Shown here one piece after another: positions 1 to 8,831 of a DNA stretch of 40,090 nucleotides. A program made the translations under genes and the position numbers. A model generated the notes under the pieces. The model was not told the origin of the DNA, made no database searches, and saw only the letters and a program-made list of their open reading frames with translations. The DNA is taken from the NCBI GenBank assembly GCA_030634545.1, contig DAOWAN010000009.1:1-40090 (forward strand), in the 5' to 3' direction. Within the stretch, counting starts at the first letter, position 1, and the number at the start of each line of letters is the position of its first letter. This DNA is from Candidatus Nanohalarchaeota archaeon. GTDB taxonomy: Archaea; EX4484-52; B79-G9.

Positions 1-1
1 G

Positions 2-61
2 GGGGTTATCATTAACCAGCTGAGCATATATTTTGGAGAAAGGATGGAGGAATATTTATAA
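2..61 (+). CDS. C-terminal fragment of a gene cut by the window start
   Basis: One frame is open from the first bases to a TAA at 59-61 and encodes about 19 residues ending in ...YFGERMEEYL. The composition is protein-like and the other two frames stop early. The rest of the gene lies outside the window, so no function can be given. Confidence 0.4.
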   Translation, partial: GVIINQLSIYFGERMEEYL

Positions 62-154
62 GATAAAGGAGGTATTATTATAAGCGCAATAGGAAGTTTC
101 AGCAAAAATTGTTACACTCCCTTCTATTTGGAAATGGCTTCCTGAAGATGGGTG

Positions 155-164
155 TTTTTATATA
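155..164 (+). promoter_or_regulatory. TATA box of the MFS gene
   Basis: TTTTTATATA is centred near 160. That is 29 nt before ATG 189 but only 23 nt before the alternative GTG at 183. The usual archaeal TATA-to-start distance of about 26 nt therefore favours a leaderless mRNA starting at or near ATG 189. There is no SD sequence. Confidence 0.5.
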
Positions 165-188
165 CCATCATGACCCTTATTTGTGTCT

Positions 189-1343
189 ATGGGTCTTAAT
201 CATTCTTATGAGGATTTACATAAGCTGACTTGCATCCGCGGGAAGATGCAGGAGTTGTATAATAATCTTATTCTTCGGACTTTCGCATTTTCATGTGTTT
301 CTTTTTTTGTGCCAATATATCTTTTGTTTTATATCAATCTGACTTTCGAGGTAGTTGTGTTGTTTTTTGCTGTGCTGTTTTCTGTTATGGCTGCTTTTTC
401 ACCGATTGCTCTTGTGATTGCGCAGAGGATAGGGCTTAAGAATGCAGTTGTGGTTTCATTGCCGTTTAGTATTGTCTTTTTTTTGATGCTTTACAGGATG
501 GGTGAGGGGATGATGTATCCATTATGGATTATCGCACTTGTCGGCGGTATTGGAGAGTCGCTTTATTTTACTGCGCTTAATATTGATTTTGCTATCAATA
601 CGAAAAAGGAGTTCCGGGGGTATAATATCGGTGTGCTTGATTCGTTTTTTAAATCGTCTGCGCTGGTCGGACCTGTTTTTGGGGCAGGGGTCATTGTGTA
701 TCTGGGGTTTGAGCTGCTTTTTGGGGTGGTGCTTGTTGTTCTTATGCTCTGTCTTATTCCTGCTTTGCAGGTGAGGGTCAGGCGGGAGAAGTTCGGGATT
801 TCGTTTAAGAGAATTGTCTGTCTGGAAAATGCGCGCTATATGCCTGCATTTTTCGCATACGGAGTGATGTCTGCTGCTGAGTGGTTCTTATGGCCTGTAT
901 TTGTGTATGCGGTGCTTGATGATGTGTGGGGTGTTGCGCTTGCTGTTGCGCTTGTTGCGTTTGGTTCTGCGATTTTTGCCGGGTTTTTCAGGTCTGCGGG
1001 TCTGAAGTATAGTCTTTCTTCATTTTTGAGATGTGGGGCGCTGATTTATGCAATCACCTGGGTTCTCAGGGTGGGTAGTTCTGTTGCTTTGGATATTTAT
1101 CTGCTTTCGTTTCTTTCTGGGATTGTTATTGTTCTTGTGTATATCCCGTTTTTAACTGATACGATTGAGAGGGCGCGTGAGGTTGGTGTTGCTGAGTTTA
1201 TCTGTTTCAGGGAGATTGCTGTGTCTCTTGGACGTGTTGCGTTTTTCTGGGTGCTTGTTATGGCGCTTGCGCAGGGGTGGAGTGTGTATGCGCTTGGGTT
1301 TGGTGTTGCTGCTGTGGCTTGCGGGTTGTTTTTTGGTGGTTGA
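189..1343 (+). CDS. MFS-type membrane transporter
   Basis: This is a 384-aa polytopic membrane protein with about 10-12 hydrophobic segments spread over its whole length, in line with major facilitator transporters of about 400 residues. A short cytoplasmic N-terminus (about 30 residues) precedes the first helix. A basic loop near residue 200 (VRVRREKFG) may be the central loop between two six-helix halves. The substrate cannot be read from the sequence. I chose ATG 189 over GTG 183 because of the TATA spacing. The coding strand is strongly G/T-rich at third positions. A generic polytopic transporter of another family is the alternative. Confidence 0.7.
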   Translation: MGLNHSYEDLHKLTCIRGKMQELYNNLILRTFAFSCVSFFVPIYLLFYINLTFEVVVLFFAVLFSVMAAFSPIALVIAQRIGLKNAVVVSLPFSIVFFLMLYRMGEGMMYPLWIIALVGGIGESLYFTALNIDFAINTKKEFRGYNIGVLDSFFKSSALVGPVFGAGVIVYLGFELLFGVVLVVLMLCLIPALQVRVRREKFGISFKRIVCLENARYMPAFFAYGVMSAAEWFLWPVFVYAVLDDVWGVALAVALVAFGSAIFAGFFRSAGLKYSLSSFLRCGALIYAITWVLRVGSSVALDIYLLSFLSGIVIVLVYIPFLTDTIERAREVGVAEFICFREIAVSLGRVAFFWVLVMALAQGWSVYALGFGVAAVACGLFFGG

Positions 1344-1657
1344 CTGAGTTTTTGTGTGGTTTTTGGATGATTTGCAGGGAAACTTTATTTAGTAGCTTGA
1401 CCTTAGTTTGTGTATAAATATCTTATTCCTGACCGGTCTTATATCCCACAAGACATTGAGGATACAATATCCAAAGGAAAATTATAATCACGGTCCATAA
1501 AATCCGTCTTAATATCGAGGAGTTTGCTCTGTTGAGATGTAGTCTAAGCAAGATATTATCGTACAGCTTTGTCACATACGTTGCTGTAGGTGTGGTATTT
1601 GCTGTGAGTATAGCGGATTTCAGGTGATTTTTGATTATTTTAAGGAGAAGATGATGA
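1344..1657. other. 314-bp spacer, probable long structured 5' leader
   Basis: No gene is seen here. A TATA-like TGTATAAATA lies at 1411-1420 and would start transcription near 1442. That leaves a leader of more than 200 nt before the next gene, unusual next to the leaderless neighbours. The leader would contain a perfect small hairpin, GGATA-CAA-TATCC at 1460-1472. An 8-bp palindrome GACCGGTC (1431-1438) lies between the TATA box and the predicted start. An SD (AAGGAG, 1642-1647) precedes the ATG at 1658. Confidence 0.35.
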
Positions 1658-4600
1658 ATGGCTGATAAATGTCCTCGTTGTGGGAATGAACTTATACGTA
1701 TAAAAGGTAATTTATATTGTTCTGATTGCGGAGAAGATTTAGATCAGATTGAGAAGGAGGAAGAGCAAAAAAATAAATGGGCTAAAGAGCGAAGGGAACG
1801 GGCTTATACACAGATGTTACAGCGTTCAAGTATATATGACTCTGTTGAAAAAGAAGCCAAAAGAGTAAAAAGTGAGCACTATACTACTGAAGCTGAAAGA
1901 AAAAGCTGGTTCAACTTTGATAAGAATAGCATAGATAAAAAACTAAAAACACTTGCCGGTGGAGTAAATCATACACAACAGTTTGACAAGAGTGGTATTG
2001 GGGGCAGGGGAAATAAGATATACTTTACAGACGATAAGTACAGGGATATTGTCAAGGAAGCAGAGCATATAATTCAAAAACATGTGGCTCTTGAAGTACG
2101 TAAAATAGATAAAATTCATCCTCTTATCCAGACAGATGAGAGTTACTCTGAATTGATTGATAAACACGGCGCTTCACCTGTTGTTGAAATACAGATGACA
2201 CTTACTCAGAATTTCACTGTGCAGGAATTGAATCAGATTGTGGACTTTTTTAATAGGTATGGACTGACTATATTTAATTCTTTTGGACCTGTTTCTATTG
2301 GAAATGGAGATACATTTGTAGCTTATACTTTCTTTGAAAAATTGCATGTATCTAGTAATTTGGTAATAAGTGAAGTTGACGATATGGTTTCAGATGTTTC
2401 CAATGAAGATACAATCTCAAATTCTTATACTCCTGAACATGCGCGTGGAGTTGCAGGTGCTGGTGTGTGCGAAAGGTGCGGAAGTCCTTTGATGAAGGAT
2501 CCTGAAGGACATGTTGGTTGTTCTAATGCTGCGTGTAGAAATAGTGTTTTTCATCGTCCAGGTGTACGTAATTTCAAGAAATATGTCAATAAAAAATATT
2601 ATAATGTCGATAGTTCTGCCAAGCGGGGGATTGAGAAAGGTAAAGTTGGCAGTCGAATACACGGCGGAAGTGCAAAGAGAAATTTGAAGGGCGCAGTAAA
2701 CGAACTCCACCAGTTATATCCTTTTGATCCTTTCTATAGAGAGGAATTGAAAAAAGAAGGTGTCAATGCGCGGAGTGAAACCAATATCAAAAGTGATATT
2801 GATATGATAAAACGCGATGCTGTCGACAATTTCAAAGCAGGCAAAACATACAAGGAAGCAGTCAAGGATCAGATTGACACTTATGCTGGCTATGGATGGT
2901 GGGATAAGAAAAATGATGCTAATAAAGGTATCCTGCGCATCCAGAAGAATGAAGTTAAAGAGGTCATATGGGATGTTTATAAAAATCCTCATAATCACGG
3001 CATTACCTGGGCTGATATAGATGGGAATGAAGATTACCAGAAGGCATATAAATCCACCAGAGGGGCGTTGGGTCTTAAGAATTCAATTATGGGTAAGCTT
3101 GTTAGTCACGGTGTTGAGTCCAATAAAGTAAATATGGGAAAGATTGCGCAACTTCAGAGCAGATTGAAAGAGTTGGATAAGGAAGAGAAGAGATGGCAGA
3201 ATGAACTGGGCAATATTGATCCTGATGATGAGAATGCTGTGAGTGAGGAAAGAAAGGCTCAAGCTGAACTTGAGGTTATCAGGGCTGAGATTCAGGAGAC
3301 TTTGAGGAAGATAGAGGATATTGAGAAACATCCTGAACTGGCAAAAAGGATGTATGTCCGCGGCAGTGGATGGCTTGGCGGGAAAAAGGATAGTGTAAAG
3401 AGTCATTCCAAGAGGGCTGGCGGATGGCTTACTAAGAAGGGCAAAGGTATCAGGGATGGCAAAGATAAAGCTGTCAACGGCGCTGTCAATGCGTATAGTC
3501 ATCACAAAGCCATGATTTTTGGCTGGATTTCGACGATTTGCGCATTTATCATTCTCATAATTCTGTATTATATGAAGGTTTTAGCTGGGTCAGTGTATAT
3601 TCCTGTCAGCGGCTGGCAGATATTTATATTCATGCTTCTTGCGATTCTGTTTGAGGTCATCAAAACTTCCATGGATACAGATGCGCAGAGCAGGAATGAG
3701 GCGCGGGAGATCATTACACTTCTTGCGGTTCTTGCACTGATTTTTACAGCTGCAATAAGGGACCCCGCGGTTGGGTTCTGGACATCTCTGATATTCTGTG
3801 CAATACTTAGTCTATATCTTCTAATGGACTTTTATACAAACAGTGCTCTTGTAAGTATTGTCCTTGCTATTGTCATGATGGTTGTGATTTCTTTTACAGC
3901 AGCAGGATGGATGAATGAGCTTGGAGTGCAGGCAGAAAAACTCGCAATTCAAACAGGCTTTGCTGAAGCTATTGAGACAAGTATTGGCGCGGTCAGTGAA
4001 AGCATGGCTGATGTATGGCTGATGATAACTGATCCGAATGGGTGGTATGCGAAACAGGAGATGGAGCAGAATGCGCAGAAAGATGAGTCTGCAACAGACA
4101 GGGCTGTTGAGATAACTACTACGAAGATTACGCCTAGTATTGTGAATCTTGGAGATGAGGTAAATCTTCTGGTGGAGGTTGAGAATTTCGGGAATAGGGA
4201 TACTACGAAGCCTGCGCGTGATGTGGAGATATCTGTTACGAAGGGAGAAAATCATCGGGAACATTTTTCGCTTGAGGGTTCAGAGGATGAAGTTGTAAGA
4301 TATATCGGGGATCTTATGTCAGGTACTGGTGTACAGGAAATATTTGAGATAGCAGCTCCGCCTGCACCACCTGCTGAGGGTGCATGTATTGCTACATTTC
4401 AGCTGGATGTCGGGGTGTCTTATGGGTATGATGTTGATGCTGTAGCTGATATATTTATCATTGGCAAGAAGCGCTATGATGAACTTGTCAAGCAGGATAA
4501 GTTTGTCCCGGAGAAGCAGGTTGCAAAATCCACTTCAGGTCCTGTTTCTGTGAGTCTTATGACGAATCTCCCGCAGCCGATTCCGGTAGATGTCGGGACA

Positions 4601-5044
4601 CAGTTTTCAATCCACTTTGGTATTGTTAATACACGCTCGTCAAGCGGGGAGATAAATGCTAGCCGTGTGGAGATTGCAATTCCAACTGATTTTATTCCTG
4701 TTCTTAATGACGAGGAAGTCTATGAAAACTGTAAGTTGTGTGAGTTAGTGGATTCGGATGGTACTATTGCAGATGATTCCTTTGTTTACTATTCGCTTAA
4801 GGAAATGTATGATGGTAATTCTGATACTTGTTCTGTCAATGCTGATAAGAGTCTGCTTCTCGGAGGGGATATCAAGATCTTTAAGTGTGTGATGCAATAT
4901 GATGGAAAAGATGATATTTCATTTAAGAAGCCTAAGGATCTGCATGTCAGTATGGATTACATATATGGGTATACTAAGACTGTCAGTTTCACTGTTCGCA
5001 AACGTGATATTGATGTGGAAGAAGATATCGCGATGTGCAGTTAG
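1658..5044 (+). CDS. Large zinc-ribbon membrane protein with C-terminal Ig-like extracytoplasmic domains
   Basis: This 1128-aa protein is not recognised as a named family. An N-terminal zinc ribbon has CPRC (5-8) and CSDC (21-24). A second ribbon near 270-292 has CERC and CSNAAC. A long charged, lysine-rich region with a coiled coil (about 495-560) follows, then five or six membrane helices (about 618-760). The C-terminal 360 residues look like CARDB/Ig-type beta domains with scattered cysteines. The zinc ribbons and coiled coil should be cytoplasmic and the beta domains outside. The C-terminal part resembles the lipoprotein at 5952 in domain order and motifs. ATG 1658 follows AAGGAG; two earlier ATGs (1651, 1654) are too close to the SD. 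The stop codon overlaps the convergent DUF63 gene by 4 bp. Confidence 0.75.
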   Translation: MADKCPRCGNELIRIKGNLYCSDCGEDLDQIEKEEEQKNKWAKERRERAYTQMLQRSSIYDSVEKEAKRVKSEHYTTEAERKSWFNFDKNSIDKKLKTLAGGVNHTQQFDKSGIGGRGNKIYFTDDKYRDIVKEAEHIIQKHVALEVRKIDKIHPLIQTDESYSELIDKHGASPVVEIQMTLTQNFTVQELNQIVDFFNRYGLTIFNSFGPVSIGNGDTFVAYTFFEKLHVSSNLVISEVDDMVSDVSNEDTISNSYTPEHARGVAGAGVCERCGSPLMKDPEGHVGCSNAACRNSVFHRPGVRNFKKYVNKKYYNVDSSAKRGIEKGKVGSRIHGGSAKRNLKGAVNELHQLYPFDPFYREELKKEGVNARSETNIKSDIDMIKRDAVDNFKAGKTYKEAVKDQIDTYAGYGWWDKKNDANKGILRIQKNEVKEVIWDVYKNPHNHGITWADIDGNEDYQKAYKSTRGALGLKNSIMGKLVSHGVESNKVNMGKIAQLQSRLKELDKEEKRWQNELGNIDPDDENAVSEERKAQAELEVIRAEIQETLRKIEDIEKHPELAKRMYVRGSGWLGGKKDSVKSHSKRAGGWLTKKGKGIRDGKDKAVNGAVNAYSHHKAMIFGWISTICAFIILIILYYMKVLAGSVYIPVSGWQIFIFMLLAILFEVIKTSMDTDAQSRNEAREIITLLAVLALIFTAAIRDPAVGFWTSLIFCAILSLYLLMDFYTNSALVSIVLAIVMMVVISFTAAGWMNELGVQAEKLAIQTGFAEAIETSIGAVSESMADVWLMITDPNGWYAKQEMEQNAQKDESATDRAVEITTTKITPSIVNLGDEVNLLVEVENFGNRDTTKPARDVEISVTKGENHREHFSLEGSEDEVVRYIGDLMSGTGVQEIFEIAAPPAPPAEGACIATFQLDVGVSYGYDVDAVADIFIIGKKRYDELVKQDKFVPEKQVAKSTSGPVSVSLMTNLPQPIPVDVGTQFSIHFGIVNTRSSSGEINASRVEIAIPTDFIPVLNDEEVYENCKLCELVDSDGTIADDSFVYYSLKEMYDGNSDTCSVNADKSLLLGGDIKIFKCVMQYDGKDDISFKKPKDLHVSMDYIYGYTKTVSFTVRKRDIDVEEDIAMCS

Positions 5045-5889
5045 CTGCATGTGAGTAACAGAAAGCTGTTTCTTATCCCGATGCCAAGTCCAAGTATTAT
5101 GATTATCATTTTCATGTACTTGTTTTCTGTTTCACTTTCTGAGTATTTGTCTATTGCCCACAGTGATAGAGGAATCACCGCTAGTTTGAGGGCAAACATT
5201 ATCCATGAGCCGGAGGCGTTTATGAGCAATGTGTTGTTTGTCTCGAGAAACTCTATCAGCCATCTTCCTAATACATGCTTTTCAGTGAAGCCATAGTAGG
5301 TCATACTTACAAAGGTTCCTGATGCGTCAAGGAGATGCGCCATTATTGCTGTTATATTCCAGTTTGTGAGGAATTTACCTGCAATGTTTTTTTTTGTGAG
5401 AAGAATCACTGCAAACCATGAAAACCAGATGAGGTATATGAACAAGAAAGCAGTGATGTTCAGAGATTTTGCTGTTGTGAATATTGCTGTGATGGCTGCT
5501 GTGCTTAGTATATAGCCGCATAGTCCCCACGTGCGGGTGAGTTTTATTTTCTTTGCTTTTTTGAGATGGAGGGCTGCGAGAAGGGATGTAAATGATAGTG
5601 CAAATACGAGAATGTAGATTGACGGGGTGACGAGAAGTGGTGAGGTACTGATGTTTAAATCTCTTACTATGCGCAGTAATGCGCCAAATATTATCCATCC
5701 TAATAGTGATTTTGTGAAGTCGTTATCAATCTTTATTTTGTTTTTTTTGAAGAAGTGCTCATATAGAAGCCATATTGCGATTACAAAGGCTATTGCCCAT
5801 GTCAGTGTGTTTATTGGATTATAGCCGCTGTCCTGCATTATAGGGTCAAGGTAATATTTATCTATAAATTCCCGGAACATTTTAATCAT
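5041..5889 (-). CDS. DUF63 family integral membrane protein
   Basis: This 282-aa protein has about eight hydrophobic segments and matches the archaeal DUF63 family as I know it. The N-terminal GYNPINTLTWA motif is present, as is a histidine/aspartate helix (AHLLDASGTF) followed by YYGFTEKHVLGRW, near residues 185-210. The family's function is unknown to me; conserved polar residues in the membrane suggest an enzyme or transporter rather than a scaffold. It lies between two genes encoding similar extracytoplasmic domains, convergent with the first and divergent from the second. Start choices are M1 (5889) and M4 (5880). Confidence 0.8.
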   Translation of the reverse strand: MIKMFREFIDKYYLDPIMQDSGYNPINTLTWAIAFVIAIWLLYEHFFKKNKIKIDNDFTKSLLGWIIFGALLRIVRDLNISTSPLLVTPSIYILVFALSFTSLLAALHLKKAKKIKLTRTWGLCGYILSTAAITAIFTTAKSLNITAFLFIYLIWFSWFAVILLTKKNIAGKFLTNWNITAIMAHLLDASGTFVSMTYYGFTEKHVLGRWLIEFLETNNTLLINASGSWIMFALKLAVIPLSLWAIDKYSESETENKYMKMIIIILGLGIGIRNSFLLLTCS

Positions 5890-5916
5890 CTTTTATCTGT
5901 GTGGTTTTTGTCTCTT

Positions 5917-5926
5917 AACTTATTTA
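5917..5926. promoter_or_regulatory. Shared divergent TATA element
   Basis: ACTTATTTAAGT contains the self-complementary core CTTA/TTTAAG and lies in the 62-bp gap between DUF63 (-) and the lipoprotein (+). It is about 30 nt from ATG 5952 and about 32 nt from ATG 5889, so it can be read as a TATA box in both directions. No SD precedes the lipoprotein. Confidence 0.35.
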
Positions 5927-5951
5927 AGTATCTTTTTACAATTTATGGATT

Positions 5952-7232
5952 ATGAATAAAAGGAGTTTTATATTGTTTTTACTTTTGGTTTTGGTTATTT
6001 TTGTCTCTGGGTGTAATGGAGGTGATACCAGGACTGAGGTTGTCAGTACAGATATGCTTGTCATTGAAGATATCCATGCGATTCCTTCACAAGTTGTACG
6101 GGATGGGGATACTATAGTCATCAGGATGGATGTGACCAATGTCGGGCAAAATGATGTGTGGATGTTTGTTGATGATTCTGGTGGAGTTCGTGGTGATTTT
6201 GTGCTTGTTAATTTTTGTGATGGAATGTATGAACTGCAGGATAAGGGATTTGATATCATTTCAGTTTCAGGCCCAAAGTGTAGTACACCGGAAGATGATT
6301 TTGAGGTTGAGATTTCCGGTAAGGTTTTAGAGAATCCATGTTATGTGAAGTTCGTGCCTGAGCAGACGCATGTGTTCCAGTGGACTATCGATGCGCCGTC
6401 TAAAGATAAGCTGCATGGTCTTACCAGTGAATGTACTTTTAATTTCCAGACTATCTATGCGGGGGTAGCTGAGACTATAACTTATGTTTATTTTGCGATA
6501 CCACATGAAGTTGCGCAGAGAATATATACTAAAAATGATCTTACGCTTGTAGGTGATAATGTTGCAAGTTATGGTCCTGTTGTCGCTAATTTTGAGACTG
6601 GTGAGGCGCAGCCTATAAGGGCTGGTGGGGAGGATACTTGGACTGTGTATCTGAACCTGAAGAATCTTGGGAACGGAGTTGCCAAAATAAGGAGTATTGA
6701 GTTGGATGTTGATAGAGCAGAATCCGGTATATCCTCTATGGGCAGTAGTCTATGTGAAATTTCGTATTGGGATGTTGAGACAGGTGCGTATTATCTGAGT
6801 GCTGATCTTTTTGATAAATATTTGGAAGGAGATGTAACTGCGAGCGGTAAAAGGTATTTTGATGATTACATATCCGGGACGGGATGTGGTACAGAACCAA
6901 ATGTTGGTGGTCCTGTGTTTCAAGGATACTTTACATTGAATAGCTATGTCTGCTGTAATAATCTGGATATTGGGGGGTCAGATGACTTTCCTGAAAGATG
7001 TAAAAAGCGCGGTTGTTCAAAGTTAGATGGTTGGGAAAAGGAATCATGTAATAAATATTCAACTCTAAGGAATAAGCTTGAGATTTTCGAAAGAGAATCA
7101 TCGCGTATTGGATGTACTATGAAAGTTCCAGAAGATATAAACATCATGCAGCCATATAAGTTCGTTACGCGGGCGAAATATGCTTATTCACAGGGAATGG
7201 ACTTGAAGATAAAGACGCAGCCAATGCCGTAA
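5952..7232 (+). CDS. Secreted lipoprotein with CARDB/Ig-like domains
   Basis: This 426-aa protein has a lipoprotein signal: MNKRSF, a hydrophobic core, then lipobox VSGC with the lipidated Cys at 21. The mature part begins with an Ig/CARDB-like stretch (DMLVIEDIHAIPSQVVRDGD...VTNVGQNDV) and contains about 13 cysteines, some in a tight CCNN...CKKRGC region near 330-355. Its domain order parallels the C-terminal 360 residues of the 1128-aa protein, including matching ends (CTMKVPEDINI...YAYSQ versus CVMQYDGKDDI...YIYGY). It is probably anchored to the outer face of the membrane. Its binding partner is unknown. Confidence 0.75.
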   Translation: MNKRSFILFLLLVLVIFVSGCNGGDTRTEVVSTDMLVIEDIHAIPSQVVRDGDTIVIRMDVTNVGQNDVWMFVDDSGGVRGDFVLVNFCDGMYELQDKGFDIISVSGPKCSTPEDDFEVEISGKVLENPCYVKFVPEQTHVFQWTIDAPSKDKLHGLTSECTFNFQTIYAGVAETITYVYFAIPHEVAQRIYTKNDLTLVGDNVASYGPVVANFETGEAQPIRAGGEDTWTVYLNLKNLGNGVAKIRSIELDVDRAESGISSMGSSLCEISYWDVETGAYYLSADLFDKYLEGDVTASGKRYFDDYISGTGCGTEPNVGGPVFQGYFTLNSYVCCNNLDIGGSDDFPERCKKRGCSKLDGWEKESCNKYSTLRNKLEIFERESSRIGCTMKVPEDINIMQPYKFVTRAKYAYSQGMDLKIKTQPMP

Positions 7233-7283
7233 ATGTGATTATCATGTTTCTTTGTTGAATACCGTATTATATCCAAAAAGAGA

Positions 7284-7487
7284 TTACTTCTTCACAAGTA
7301 CTCTATAAATCAATATCGCATAGAGCGCAATGAACACTCCAATAAAATATGGCAGATGTTCCTTTACAAAGTCTGGCATGTGCGCGCCAATAATCATGCC
7401 GAAAATTATCAGTGCAATTTTGACTACAGCAAAGTCCCATACACCCAAACTCTGAATCTTTTCTTCAGCCCATTCAATCAGTCTCAT
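7284..7487 (-). CDS. Small membrane protein, two helices
   Basis: This 67-aa protein starts MRLIEWAEEKIQSLG and then has two hydrophobic helices separated by a short HMPDFVKEHLPYF turn, ending in a basic tail (VLVKK). I chose ATG 7487 because it follows the strong SD AGGAAGTGAT; the upstream in-frame TTG at 7511 would overlap the previous stop. It lies immediately downstream of the GH15 gene on the same strand and is probably cotranscribed with it. No family is recognised. Confidence 0.6.
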   Translation of the reverse strand: MRLIEWAEEKIQSLGVWDFAVVKIALIIFGMIIGAHMPDFVKEHLPYFIGVFIALYAILIYRVLVKK

Positions 7488-7507
7488 GCAATCACTTCCT
7501 CTATATC

Positions 7508-8542
7508 TCAAACGTCTTTGCTGAAAGAATGCTTTTCATTGAAGCTGTAGAGTGCGACAACAAACATGCTTTCTGACCATCCTAGTGGTGAATTGGTGAA
7601 TTTCAGGGAGTTTGAGAAGTACAGTTCAGGAACTTCTCCTCTCTTATTGATTGTGCCTACTGCTTTTGATAGGTATTCCTGCGCTTTCTTTTTCTTTCCC
7701 ATTAGTTCATATACTATCGCAAGCCATGAAAACCCGAAGGTCCATTCTGCTTCTTCTGAATAGCCGTCATGATTCTTATTATAATAATGGTCTCCTTTGT
7801 ATCTTATGACTCCTCTCTTTTTTTCGAGATGATACTCGACGTTGCGGATGATATCGTTTCTTTGTTTGGCAGTGACGATATTATACGGGTATATCAGGGA
7901 GAGCAGCGCCAGGTCAACGAATTTCCTGCCTGACTCGCGTGGGAGTAGACTCTGGAGCGCTTTTCTGCCGGCAGTAATGTACTTGCATGGAACTTTGACG
8001 CATGTGTGTTTCTTTATAGCTGAAAGTCCTGCAACACATGCTCCTACAGATGATGCATGAATCTCTTCGTCTTCTTCCCACATACCGCTGTCGGGATCGC
8101 ACCAGTACATGATTGAGCCAAGATACTTGACGAGCTTCTTGACTATCCGTTTTTCATCTTCACTTTCGATAACTTTTATTCCATACCTGCCTTCAAGTTC
8201 GCCGATGCCAAACAAAATAGCTCCTACAGCATCGTGCTGCTTGTTTCCCCAGTCGTCCCAGAATTCGTCAAATGAATGCGGGTTGTATCTCGCATGGATG
8301 TATTCATGTTTATGTTCTGGCTTCTTTCCAATAGCGCAGTCAATCTTATCTTCGTGTTTTAAGAAAATGTTCAGGAGCGCTTTGTATGTCTTCTTCACAG
8401 TCTCAAAATCACCTACTGCGATAAATGCAAGACATTCATAAAAATTGTCGCGCAGCCATGATTTGTCATAGCCTGTTCTAGACTTCTTTTTTGATGCTGC
8501 AAAGAGTCCGCTTCGGTATTGGAGTCCTTTAAGGATGCGCAT
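7508..8542 (-). CDS. GH15 (glucoamylase-like) glycoside hydrolase
   Basis: This protein of at least 344 aa has the (alpha/alpha)6 signatures of GH15/phosphorylase-kinase-alpha-like proteins: SGLFAAS...YDKSWLRDNF near residues 11-34, WDDWGNKQHDAVG (95-107), MWEEDEEIHASS (154-165) and GEVPELYF...LGWSESM (about 303-326). Glu156/157 and Glu324 are the best candidates for the acid/base pair, inferred by position only. There is no signal peptide, so it is probably cytoplasmic and acts on alpha-glucans. The frame stays open for 46 codons upstream of ATG 8542 with protein-like sequence but no ATG, GTG or TTG, so the real N-terminus may be longer. Confidence 0.75.
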   Translation of the reverse strand: MRILKGLQYRSGLFAASKKKSRTGYDKSWLRDNFYECLAFIAVGDFETVKKTYKALLNIFLKHEDKIDCAIGKKPEHKHEYIHARYNPHSFDEFWDDWGNKQHDAVGAILFGIGELEGRYGIKVIESEDEKRIVKKLVKYLGSIMYWCDPDSGMWEEDEEIHASSVGACVAGLSAIKKHTCVKVPCKYITAGRKALQSLLPRESGRKFVDLALLSLIYPYNIVTAKQRNDIIRNVEYHLEKKRGVIRYKGDHYYNKNHDGYSEEAEWTFGFSWLAIVYELMGKKKKAQEYLSKAVGTINKRGEVPELYFSNSLKFTNSPLGWSESMFVVALYSFNEKHSFSKDV

Positions 8543-8609
8543 ATGCTGATCTACAAGTTTGCGGTATGGTATCCTGTTTGTCTGCTCATGACTTTTGATT
8601 TTAGGTTTC

Positions 8610-8822
8610 TTAGCATCCAGAATAATCGCCTGTAGTATATATTGGGTTGAACCTGATAATAAAAGTATCGTTGGATGACTTCAAATTTGTAGTCATCTGA
8701 CTTTTATTCAAAAATTTCCTGAGTGCCTTGTATTCATTGATTATCAATCCTATTGTATATCGTAAGTTCATGTTATTCTCGTACTTGCGCAAAGGGAAAC
8801 AATCAGTATATTCATGCTTCAT
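8610..8822 (-). CDS. Hypothetical 70-aa protein
   Basis: The ORF starts 9 bp after the PH-domain gene's stop on the same strand and encodes a polar 70-aa protein with no hydrophobic segment or recognised motif. Its last 24 codons overlap the open upstream extension of the GH15 frame in a different frame. It may be a small gene, or noncoding DNA that is open by chance. Confidence 0.3.
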   Translation of the reverse strand: MKHEYTDCFPLRKYENNMNLRYTIGLIINEYKALRKFLNKSQMTTNLKSSNDTFIIRFNPIYTTGDYSGC

Positions 8823-8831
8823 CTCAATAAA

